Shown: piece by piece, positions 26,248-32,352 of the stretch
Numbering within the stretch: position 1 is the stretch's first letter
Layout: the number at the start of each line of letters is the position of its first letter
Origin: a bacterium
GTDB taxonomy: Bacteria; Sysuimicrobiota; Sysuimicrobiia; Sysuimicrobiales; Humicultoraceae
Assembly: GCA_031082185.1 (NCBI GenBank)
Contig: JAVHLI010000005.1
Span: forward strand, 1-64,000
Length of the DNA stretch: 64,000 nucleotides
Direction: 5' to 3'
Position numbers and translations under genes: made by a program
The notes under the pieces: model-generated
Database searches by the model: none
What the model saw: the letters and a program-made list of their open reading frames with translations, nothing else
What the model was told of the DNA's origin: nothing

Positions 26248-26511
26248 TCACCTCCTACGTCGTGATGGCTTCCTGGCCCTGGAGCCGACACTCCCCGCCT
26301 GCCCCTGGCCGTACCGGCGCCGACGGATGCGCGCCATCTCCAGGGCCTCGCCGAATCCCGCGATGATGGCCCTGTCCTCTTCTGAGGTCGCCTGGTGGAG
26401 GAGTTCCCCCAGGCGCTTGTAGGCCTGCTCCCTGGGCAGATCGGTGGCCTCTGCCGCAAGCCGGTGCAGTTCAGAGCGCCACGGAGATCCTTCCGTGGGC
26501 CATCGCGGCAT
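26248..26511 (-). CDS. Small basic protein of unknown function
   Basis: 87 residues, not recognised. The N-terminal 60 residues form a probable helical region (SELHRLAAEATDLPREQAYK, RLGELLHQATSEEDRAIIAG). The tail is strongly basic (ARIRRRRYGQGQ, RARKPSRRRR). It lies 3 bp downstream of the RHH gene and 3 bp upstream of the membrane protein gene, so it is part of the integrase operon. The basic tail suggests nucleic-acid contact, for example as a recombination directionality or partner factor; this is a guess. Confidence 0.6.
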   Translation of the reverse strand: MPRWPTEGSPWRSELHRLAAEATDLPREQAYKRLGELLHQATSEEDRAIIAGFGEALEMARIRRRRYGQGQAGSVGSRARKPSRRRR

Positions 26512-26514
26512 CGC

Positions 26515-26721
26515 TCATCGCCTCCAGTCTGGCGCCTTCCGCAGGTACTCGCGCAGGGCCTCGACGAGGACCACTCGGACGTTCACCCCGCGCAGGCTGG
26601 CCAGCGCTCGCGCCTCGCGCAGGAGTGACGCGGGAAGCCCGCGCACGAACAGCACGACGGTCTCTTGGGGGTGGCGCGGAAGATCGGGCGCCTTCCCGCG
26701 GGTGGGCTTGCGTGTGGGCAT
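26515..26721 (-). CDS. Ribbon-helix-helix-like small DNA-binding protein
   Basis: 68 residues. I start it at ATG 26721, eight bases after AGGAGG, rather than at the GTG that overlaps the ribosome site. The core TVVLFVRGLPASLLREARAL followed by ASLRGVNVRVVLVEALREYL has the beta-helix-helix shape of RHH/Arc-like regulators. It leads the operon that ends with int. A 21-bp palindrome overlapping the promoter -10 directly upstream is the obvious candidate for autoregulation. Confidence 0.65.
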   Translation of the reverse strand: MPTRKPTRGKAPDLPRHPQETVVLFVRGLPASLLREARALASLRGVNVRVVLVEALREYLRKAPDWRR

Positions 26722-26732
26722 CGTGCTCACCT

Positions 26733-26753
26733 CCTGCTATCGAGTATAGCAGG
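26733..26753. promoter_or_regulatory. Palindromic operator of the integrase operon
   Basis: Perfect 8-bp inverted repeat CCTGCTAT / ATAGCAGG around a 5-bp centre. It overlaps the minus-strand -10 (26743-26748) and the ribosome site of the RHH gene, so a bound repressor would block transcription of the RHH-int operon. Confidence 0.75.
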
Positions 26754-26770
26754 CGTGGCCAGGATTGCAA
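26743..26770 (-). promoter_or_regulatory. Promoter of the RHH-to-integrase operon
   Basis: Minus-strand -35 TTGCAA (26765-26770), 16-bp spacer and -10 TATACT (26743-26748), 22 bp upstream of the RHH start codon. It is the clearest sigma70-type promoter inside the element. Confidence 0.75.
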
Positions 26771-27375
26771 GAGGAGGTCCGGGACAGTCCCGGCCGGTTC
26801 GTCGCTTCGTGTTTCAGGCTCTGAAACAGGCCGTGGCGCGGTTCCAGGAGCGGGGGGAGGGCAACATACCCTCCGCGGCCTCCGGCCTGTCCTGGGGCCG
26901 CTCAGGGCAGGCAGCGCCGCATAAACTGGGCGGGCTGTTGAAGGGGATGGAGAAAGCTGGTGGCGGCCAGCCCTCAAAGAACCGGCAACACGATGTTACT
27001 GGTTTCCCTCCGACTCTCGCAGATCAAGGCATTGACAAGATGGCGGCCTCCCGCTGGCAGACGATTTCCACCTTGCCAGAAGCGCGCGTCGAGGAATACC
27101 TGGAAGCGTGCGGGGCCTCCGGCCTGTCCTGGGGCCGCTCAGGGCAGGCAGCGCCGCACAAACTGGGCGGGCTGCTGAAGAGGATGGAGAAACGAACCGG
27201 GGGCGACGCTGCGAAAGCACGAACTCGGTATCATGATGTTACCAAGCTTCCGCCATCGCTGAAAGCCCAGGGCATCGAGAAGATGGCTGCTTCCCGCTGG
27301 CAGACCATCGCCCGATTGCCGGAGGCGCGCGTTGAGGAGTACCTGGAAGCGTGCGGGGCGTCCGGCCTGTCCTAG
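26755..27375 (+). CDS. Protein of two tandem 79-residue phage-type domains, truncated in the third
   Basis: About 206 residues if started at GTG 26755; the start is uncertain and the upstream ribosome site is weak. It consists of two near-identical units. Each begins LGGLLK.MEK, then a basic stretch with HDVT, and ends MAASRWQTI..LPEARVEEY plus LEACGASGLS. The MEK...SRWQ..A.LPE pattern is known from phage/plasmid proteins and the region before some MT-A70-like methyltransferases, where one copy is present. A third unit begins at 27357 but an extra A makes TAG after GLS. No catalytic domain follows. Possibly a broken, expanded DNA-binding protein. Confidence 0.55.
   Translation: MARIARGGPGQSRPVRRFVFQALKQAVARFQERGEGNIPSAASGLSWGRSGQAAPHKLGGLLKGMEKAGGGQPSKNRQHDVTGFPPTLADQGIDKMAASRWQTISTLPEARVEEYLEACGASGLSWGRSGQAAPHKLGGLLKRMEKRTGGDAAKARTRYHDVTKLPPSLKAQGIEKMAASRWQTIARLPEARVEEYLEACGASGLS
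26779..26827. repeat. Two further perfect inverted repeats
   Basis: CCGGGAC-A-GTCCCGG at 26779-26793 and GTTTCAG-GCT-CTGAAAC at 26811-26827, both with 7-bp arms. They follow the operator at 26733-26753, giving three palindromes in 95 bp between divergent genes. They may be operators or structured RNA for the plus-strand gene. Confidence 0.55.
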
Positions 27376-27380
27376 GGGCC
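26877..27380 (+). repeat. Tandem repeat, 237/243-bp unit, two copies plus a partial third
   Basis: Unit 1 starts at 26877, unit 2 at 27114 (period 237 bp, 79 codons) and a partial unit 3 at 27357. The start of each unit (GGCCTCCGGCCTGTCCTGGG and onward) is almost identical between units 1 and 2 over 60 bp. Similarity falls in the middle and rises again at the SRWQTI segment. The third copy shows a one-base insertion that creates the stop codon. Confidence 0.85.
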
Positions 27381-27494
27381 GCCAGGCGCCTTCTCCGGCG
27401 CGCTGTGGGAGGGCCGGGACGGGGGGCCGGCCTCCAGGACGTACCAGGAGCGGTTTCTCGGAGGCGGGCCGGGGTCTAGATACCCCCCCGGGCG

Positions 27495-27821
27495 TCAGTC
27501 GGGGTCGGCGACGCCGCGGGCCAGGCCCCACCTCGTCGGCAGCGACCAGCCCTCCTCCAGCAGCCGGACCTCGCCGCGCACCCGCATGGACCCCAGTAGC
27601 CGGGCCAGGACCGCCTCCTCGACGCGCGGCAGCGCCGCCCGGAGCGCGCGGAAGGTGAGCGGGCCGCCGGAGAGCGCCTGCCGGATGGCTTCGGTCGCCT
27701 CGGCCTCGGACAGCGGCGGCGGGCCGGGTACCGGCATCGGGTCCGGGGTGCGCCCCTCGCCCTGCCGGTAGCCGAAGGCCCGCCTCTGCACCTGCCTCCG
27801 ACCGTCCCTGCGCCGCGGCAT
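27495..27821 (-). CDS. Small phage-like protein, possible winged helix
   Basis: 108 residues, not recognised. The first 35 residues are basic and Pro-rich. The rest (SEAEATEAIRQALSGGPLTF, RALRAALPRVEEAVLARLLG, then VRGEVRLLEEGW) has the helix pattern of a small winged-helix domain, with a beta wing at VRLLEEGWSLPTRW. It is the last gene of the element's long minus-strand run, one base after the preceding gene. Function unknown. Confidence 0.55.
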   Translation of the reverse strand: MPRRRDGRRQVQRRAFGYRQGEGRTPDPMPVPGPPPLSEAEATEAIRQALSGGPLTFRALRAALPRVEEAVLARLLGSMRVRGEVRLLEEGWSLPTRWGLARGVADPD

Positions 27822-28322
27822 CTAGCGCCGGGTGGCGTAGTATTCCTTGTCGTGGTCCTCCCAGAGTTCGGGGTTGTGCCGGAGGACCGTCGCGATGGCC
27901 TGCTCTTTCGTCAACGGCCTCTCGGTGCCTGCGCTCTTCTGGACTAGCGCCTTGGCCTGCTGCTCGATCAGCCGCTCGGTCTTGGTGGCAGGCTTCCGAT
28001 TCGGCTTCCCGTCCTCGTCCTCATCCTCGGGCCTGCGGCGGGCCGCCTTTGCCTCCTCGTCCTCCTCGGACAAGGCGGCCTCCAGCAGGCCCTCCAACGT
28101 GTCGAGCAGGTCCGCGGCGTCGCCAATCTCACCGGAATTCAGTGCCGTGCGGATGCCGGCGATGCCCTCCCTCGCGTCCTCAAGCAGCTTCATGTTGCTC
28201 CCCTCCTCGGGTGTCTCGTGTGTGCTGTTCCTCGCCTTCAGCAGGGCGAACTTGCGGCGGTTGGCCGCTCGTTCTACCAAGGATACCTCGCGGGCGTCTA
28301 TGCGTCGCAACAGCCGCGGCAT
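27822..28322 (-). CDS. Phage prohead-type protein, XkdF-like N-terminus
   Basis: 166 residues. The N-terminus LLRRIDAREVSLVERAANRR, followed by KFALLKAR, matches the start of phage XkdF-type putative prohead/scaffold proteins (usual form: ...EVSLVDRPANRR.F..IK). The rest is acidic and helical, with a highly charged linker (EEDEEAKAARRRPEDEDEDG) and the C-terminal EQAIATVLRHNPELWEDHDK. There is no protease triad, so it is not a complete prohead protease. In a normal phage it would lie beside portal and capsid genes, which are absent here. Confidence 0.6.
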   Translation of the reverse strand: MPRLLRRIDAREVSLVERAANRRKFALLKARNSTHETPEEGSNMKLLEDAREGIAGIRTALNSGEIGDAADLLDTLEGLLEAALSEEDEEAKAARRRPEDEDEDGKPNRKPATKTERLIEQQAKALVQKSAGTERPLTKEQAIATVLRHNPELWEDHDKEYYATRR

Positions 28323-28325
28323 GGC

Positions 28326-28892
28326 TCAGTCCTCCTCTCGGGCGGGCGCGAGCGCGCTCCAGTCCCCGCGCCGCACCATGCGCGCCGCCTCCTCCTCGCC
28401 GACGCCTAGCGCGGCCACGATGGCGCGGACCTCCCGCTGCTCGTCCGGGCTGAGGGCGCCTCCCTCGTCCGCCGGCTCGCCCGCGGCATCCCCGGCCGGC
28501 TCCTGGCGCGCCGCGAGTTCTTCGAGCAGCGGGATCAGCGCGTCTAGTTCCTCGATCATCTCGACGATGTCCGCCGCGTCGGGGTCGCCCGCCTCGGCGG
28601 CCTCCCCCCAGGCGTCGCGGGCCGAGTCGTCCATCTCCGCCGCCATTCGCCGTAAGGTCTTCTCGACGTACGGGAGCCCGGCGATGGCCTCGATAGCATC
28701 GTCGCGGCTGATGCCTCGCCGCTCGGCCAGTTCTGCGGCTGCGGCCCGAGGGTCGCCACCGACCTCCTCCAGCGCTTCGAGCGCTAGGCGGAGTGGCCGG
28801 AGGGTCTCGCGGAGCGCCTTTCGGGCCTCCGCGCCTAGCACCGCCATCTCCGCGGCTTCTGCCAATCCGTTGGGCTTACGTCGTTTGGGCAT
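28326..28892 (-). CDS. Acidic helical phage-like protein of unknown function
   Basis: About 188 residues; ATG 28892 chosen because GGGAG lies eight bases upstream. It is rich in Ala, Glu and Asp with long predicted helices (EARKALRETLRPLRLALEAL, RRMAAEMDDSARDAWGEAAE, EEREVRAIVAALG-like end). No family recognised. It overlaps the preceding gene by 17 bp and is followed by the XkdF-like gene after 3 bp. Composition resembles scaffolding or head-associated proteins, but nothing proves it. Confidence 0.55.
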   Translation of the reverse strand: MPKRRKPNGLAEAAEMAVLGAEARKALRETLRPLRLALEALEEVGGDPRAAAAELAERRGISRDDAIEAIAGLPYVEKTLRRMAAEMDDSARDAWGEAAEAGDPDAADIVEMIEELDALIPLLEELAARQEPAGDAAGEPADEGGALSPDEQREVRAIVAALGVGEEEAARMVRRGDWSALAPAREED

Positions 28893-29646
28893 GATGCTCA
28901 CTCCCTTCGGCTTCTGTCAGCGCCCGCTGGACGGCTTCTGTCAGCGCCGGCGCGCCCTCGAACCGCCGTGCCAGGGCCTCGGGCCGGCGCAGGTCGCGCG
29001 CGATGCTGGCGATAATCGCGGCGGGGTTGCTCACGGGGCCGGCGAAGCGTTGCCCGGCGGTGCCCAGCGGGAGCGCGACGGTGCCGCGGCCTCTGAGCTC
29101 GAACAGCAGCCGGCCGACGACCTCGCCCACCGTGTCCCACCACATCCAGCGGCCCAGGAAGCCCACGGCCGCCGGCTGAGGGAGAATGCCTGCCGTGGCC
29201 GCGAAGAGCGCCTCCAGGCGCCCGGTGAAGTGCGCCAGTTCGTCGCGCAAGCCGCCCAGCCGTGCATCAACGGCCGCCGCGGCGTTCGCTAGGCCCTGGA
29301 CCTGCTGTGCGACCTGGCGCCCGAACTCGCGCAGGGCCTCGGCCTCACGGCGTGCCCGAAGCGCCAGTTCCTCGCCGGAGAGGACCGCCCGCTCGCGCTC
29401 CAGCACCTCGATGGTGCGCTCGGCGACCAGGATGTCGCCCACCATCGCCAACGCCTTCTCGCGGCTACCGGCGCCATCCCGCAGCGCCTGATCCTGCGCC
29501 CCTCGCAGCCGGACGACCGCGGCCCGCGCTGCTACCAGGTCTGCCTCGCAGGTGGCCACCCTCTCGGCCAGCACCTGCTCGTCGTCCCTCAGCGCCCGTC
29601 CGGCGTTGATCGTCATCACCGCCTCCGCCTTCCGTCTTCGTGCCAT
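28876..29646 (-). CDS. Coiled-coil phage-like protein of unknown function
   Basis: About 256 residues; ATG 29646 follows GGAGG by seven bases. Residues 25-150 form a long heptad-rich region (DDEQVLAERVATCEADLVAA, AERTIEVLERERAVLSGEEL). A more globular part with GFLGRWMWWDTVGEVVGRLL then ends in a helical C-terminus (PAAIIASIARDLRRPEALAR). No family recognised. The position between terminase and the XkdF-like gene is where a portal or scaffold would normally lie, but it does not resemble a portal protein (too short, wrong composition). Confidence 0.55.
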   Translation of the reverse strand: MARRRKAEAVMTINAGRALRDDEQVLAERVATCEADLVAARAAVVRLRGAQDQALRDGAGSREKALAMVGDILVAERTIEVLERERAVLSGEELALRARREAEALREFGRQVAQQVQGLANAAAAVDARLGGLRDELAHFTGRLEALFAATAGILPQPAAVGFLGRWMWWDTVGEVVGRLLFELRGRGTVALPLGTAGQRFAGPVSNPAAIIASIARDLRRPEALARRFEGAPALTEAVQRALTEAEGSEHHAQTT

Positions 29647-29675
29647 GCTCCGCCTCCCTTCGCTCACCGCGATGT

Positions 29676-31091
29676 TCACAATCCACGCGGCCGGCGCTGG
29701 CCAAGCACGGTATCGCCGGGCCAGACCTGCGCCGCCTCGTGCAGGTCCGCGTTGATCCCACTCACATCGCTCCAGCGCCCTGCAAGCACCGGCGCCGCGG
29801 CCACCTGCTGCGCGGCAAGACCTACCGCGATGGCGTGGTCATCATGCCGGCCCGGCCGGTGATCTACGCGCCAGCCAGCCGAAGTCTCGGCCACCTCCAG
29901 GCCCAGCAACTCCCGGCGCAGCGCCTCGTGCGGCCGGCACCGCAGACGGCCGGTGCGGATGAGGTCCAGCAGCACCGAGAACAACCGGCGCCGGCCCTCG
30001 GCCGTGAACTGGTACTCCTCGACCCTAACACCTCGGGCGCGGAGGCGCTGGCCCAGCAGGACGCCCTGCCAGGGGTCGAGAATCACCGGCGCACCGAACT
30101 GCCGGGCCAGGGCCGCCACCGCGTCCTCGACCTCCTGCAGGTCTACGCGCCGGCCCGCCGTCGGCTGCCAGGTCTCCAGCGCCTCGACCACGACGAGGCC
30201 GCCACTCAGCCGGCGCACCGCCGCAGCCACCGCAGCATCACGCGCCAGGCCCAGGTCCAGGCCCACCGCCACAGGCCCCGGCCCGGTCGGCAGGTCAGGC
30301 GTGAAGATGGCGTCCACCTCAGAAGCCAGCAGGAAGGCACCGGCGCCCTCGACCCACCGGGATTCGTGCAGCCGGGCGAAGACGTGCGCTGGCAACGTGC
30401 GCCGCTGCTGGTCCAGCCACTCGGGCCGAAGCCAGGACGCGCACTGGCCGCGCGCCGAGAAGTACCAGTCGGCCTCCTGCTGCGCGACCTGCCGCACCTC
30501 CCAGGCGATGCCAGCGAAGTCCCACCCGGCCGTGGTGATCACCAGCATCCGGCAGGTCGGGCGCTTGCCGGTGGCAGACCAGAGAGAATCCCACAACTCG
30601 CGCCGGCGCCACTCGGCGAGTTCGTCCACCGCGATCCAGTCGGGCCGCAGCCCGTAGGCCGTCGGCGCGTCGCTGGACAGGACCCGGAGGCGTGAGCCTG
30701 TGGCCCGCACCACGATCTCCCGCTGGAGCACGCGCACGCTGCCGCGCAGCAGCGGCGACCGCCGGAACTTGTCGGCCACGTCCTCGAACAGGAGACGCGC
30801 CTGGTCCTCGTCGGCCGCGGCGCAAAACAGCCGCTGCCCCGGCCGGCCCAGCACGAGTTCCGCCACCGCCTCGGTACCCAGGTCGAACGTCTTGGCGTGG
30901 CCTCTCGGACGCTCTAGATAAGCATGCTGATACTCGCCGGAGTCCAGGGCCACGAAGTCCTCGCGCTGCCAGGGCTCCAAGACCTCGCCGAGAGGTCGGC
31001 CGTTCTCCAGGCTGATCCCCTCGCATCGAAACGCCATGCGGTCCTGGCGCCACCGGGCGAGGGTGAGCTGGTCGGCCAGGACGGTGCTCAT
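29676..31091 (-). CDS. Phage terminase large subunit
   Basis: About 471 residues from ATG 31091, which overlaps the nuclease stop (ATGA). The ATPase half has LEPWQREDFVALDSGEYQHA and a Walker A-like loop ERPRGHAKT. It also has Walker B DWIAVDELAEW and coupling motif MLVITTAGWDFAG. The nuclease half has VAVGLDLGLARDAAVAAAV and the terminal DDHAIAVGLAAQQVA acidic site. It packages DNA into phage heads using ATP. Both halves look intact. Downstream head genes are missing, so it would need another phage's capsid. Confidence 0.9.
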   Translation of the reverse strand: MSTVLADQLTLARWRQDRMAFRCEGISLENGRPLGEVLEPWQREDFVALDSGEYQHAYLERPRGHAKTFDLGTEAVAELVLGRPGQRLFCAAADEDQARLLFEDVADKFRRSPLLRGSVRVLQREIVVRATGSRLRVLSSDAPTAYGLRPDWIAVDELAEWRRRELWDSLWSATGKRPTCRMLVITTAGWDFAGIAWEVRQVAQQEADWYFSARGQCASWLRPEWLDQQRRTLPAHVFARLHESRWVEGAGAFLLASEVDAIFTPDLPTGPGPVAVGLDLGLARDAAVAAAVRRLSGGLVVVEALETWQPTAGRRVDLQEVEDAVAALARQFGAPVILDPWQGVLLGQRLRARGVRVEEYQFTAEGRRRLFSVLLDLIRTGRLRCRPHEALRRELLGLEVAETSAGWRVDHRPGRHDDHAIAVGLAAQQVAAAPVLAGRWSDVSGINADLHEAAQVWPGDTVLGQRRPRGL

Positions 31092-31426
31092 TCGGCGTGG
31101 GCTTCCTCTCCGCGCTCCGCGAAAACCGGCAGCGCCTCCAGGATCACGGCGTAGCGACGGGCCGCCGGCCCACGATAGGCCAACCACGGAGTGCCGCCAG
31201 CGTACCAGGCTGTCTTCGCCAGCGCCTCACGCGCCTTCGGGCCGAGGGCGTGCTTCCGCACCTTGACCTGCATGAACCGCACCTCGGCGCTGGTCCCGGC
31301 CGGGCGCAGCGCCAGGAGATCGGCCACCCCGCGGCTGCCAGCCATCCGCACCACGTACCAGCCCGCGGCCTCCAAGTGCCGGCGCACGCGGCGCTCGAAG
31401 TGCGCTCCCCGTCGCGCAGCGTTCAT
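31088..31426 (-). CDS. Hjc-like Holliday-junction resolvase / PD-(D/E)XK nuclease
   Basis: 112 residues. The pattern GAHFERRVRRHLEAAGWYVV, RMAGSRGVADLLALRP and RFMQVKVRKHALGPKAREAL supplies the Glu, Asp and Gln-x-Lys catalytic residues of the PD-(D/E)XK fold. The order is as in archaeal-type Hjc resolvases. Such enzymes cut branched DNA before packaging. It overlaps both neighbours by four bases, in a translationally coupled run with the terminase. VRR-NUC or restriction-like alternatives are less likely because of size. Confidence 0.75.
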   Translation of the reverse strand: MNAARRGAHFERRVRRHLEAAGWYVVRMAGSRGVADLLALRPAGTSAEVRFMQVKVRKHALGPKAREALAKTAWYAGGTPWLAYRGPAARRYAVILEALPVFAERGEEAHAE

Positions 31427-31590
31427 TCGGCCTCCACCGCATCACCAGCCACACCAGGTGGCGTTTCTCGCGGGTCGGATGACTCCTGATACCCGGGCCG
31501 CGAAGGTCCCGCGACGCCGGCAGCAGCGGCAGCCGCCAGCAGCAGTACCGCCAGCGCCAGCAGCAGGACCAGCAGCCGGACGCTCCTCAC
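31423..31590 (-). CDS. Small single-pass membrane protein
   Basis: 55 residues starting at GTG 31590, which overlaps the previous stop as GTGA; its own stop overlaps the next start as ATGA. These two overlaps in a tightly coupled operon are the main evidence that it is real. Residues 6-24 form one hydrophobic helix (LLVLLLALAVLLLAAAAAA) followed by a short polar tail (PSRPGYQESSDPRETPP). Size and shape could suit a holin or spanin-like protein, but no family is recognised and no endolysin gene is present. Confidence 0.6.
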   Translation of the reverse strand: MRSVRLLVLLLALAVLLLAAAAAAGVAGPSRPGYQESSDPRETPPGVAGDAVEAE

Positions 31591-32015
31591 CGGCGCCGCT
31601 CCTCCTCGGCCCGCATCTCTGCCAACATCCGCGCCACGTCCGGGCCGGCCGGTGCAGGCGCTGCGGCCAAGCCCGCGAGGATGCGGCGCTCCAGCTCGGA
31701 CACGTTGACGTACCGCCCCGGCGGCTCTTCGCGACGCCACAGCGGAGAGGCAAGCAGCCGGCGGAAGACCCGGACCTCGGCGGCGAGTTCGACCAGGCCG
31801 CGCTGGGGTTCGGGCATCTCACCCCAGCCATTCACGTAGCCGAGGCAGTGGGCGATGAAGTCCCGCAACGCCGCAGCCTGCTTCACCACCGACCGCCGCT
31901 TATCAGGCGCCCGCAGCAGCCGCCTTCCGGCGTAGGCGCCATGCGTCGGCAGGAAGCGTCCGTCAGGCCCACGTGGCCGGGTGGAGGCATACCGCCGACG
32001 ATCCATTTCAGCCAT
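31587..32015 (-). CDS. Small phage protein, possible terminase small-subunit role
   Basis: About 142 residues from ATG 32015, eight bases after GGAGGT; it overlaps the HTH gene by eight bases. The N-terminus is basic with PRGPDGRFLPTHGAYAGRRL. A helical region follows (VVKQAAALRDFIAHCLGYVN, EPQRGLVELAAEVRVFRRLL), and the tail is Glu/Arg-rich. Position three genes before the large terminase and the GRFLPTHG-like opening resemble small-terminase or HNH-adjacent phage proteins. The assignment is weak. Confidence 0.55.
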   Translation of the reverse strand: MAEMDRRRYASTRPRGPDGRFLPTHGAYAGRRLLRAPDKRRSVVKQAAALRDFIAHCLGYVNGWGEMPEPQRGLVELAAEVRVFRRLLASPLWRREEPPGRYVNVSELERRILAGLAAAPAPAGPDVARMLAEMRAEEERRR

Positions 32016-32352
32016 CTGAAGGCACCTCCAAGGCAACAGCCGCCGGGCCGTCGGCTGAAACCCGCGGTCTGACAGCACTTCTGGCCTTCTGACTTCCTGA
32101 ACGCCTATCAGGCGCGGCCCTCCGACCCTTCGTGAGCACCCGGCCCCGGCGCCCGGCCGGAAGGCCGCGCGCATCCCGTTCTCGCCTGATCCACTCGACC
32201 ACCTCGGCGAGGGTGAACCGATAGCCGCGGCCGATTCGATAGCGTGGCACGGACTGCGGACCGATGGCGCGGGTCCACTCGTAGACTGTGGCGGGCGTGA
32301 CGCCGAGGGCGGCCGCCAGAGCGCGAACGTCGAGGAAGAGGGCGTCAGGCAC
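32008..32352 (-). CDS. MerR/excisionase-type helix-turn-helix protein
   Basis: About 114 residues if started at GTG 32352, which overlaps the helicase stop; a longer frame runs into the helicase gene without support. The N-terminal domain DVRALAAALGVTPATVYEWT, then YRIGRGYRFTLAEVVEWIRR, is a typical HTH_17/excisionase-like winged helix. The rest is a basic, Pro/Ala-rich tail. It may regulate late genes or serve as excisionase for the element. It lies directly after the replicative helicase gene. Confidence 0.7.
   Translation of the reverse strand: MPDALFLDVRALAAALGVTPATVYEWTRAIGPQSVPRYRIGRGYRFTLAEVVEWIRRERDARGLPAGRRGRVLTKGRRAAPDRRSGSQKARSAVRPRVSADGPAAVALEVPSDG

Noticed and set aside
27847-29292. 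481-residue plus-strand open frame opposite the phage-like genes
   Set aside because: It is low-complexity Ser/Ala/Arg sequence without a ribosome site. The minus-strand genes there have good ribosome sites, tight spacing and plausible proteins, so this is a high-GC shadow frame.
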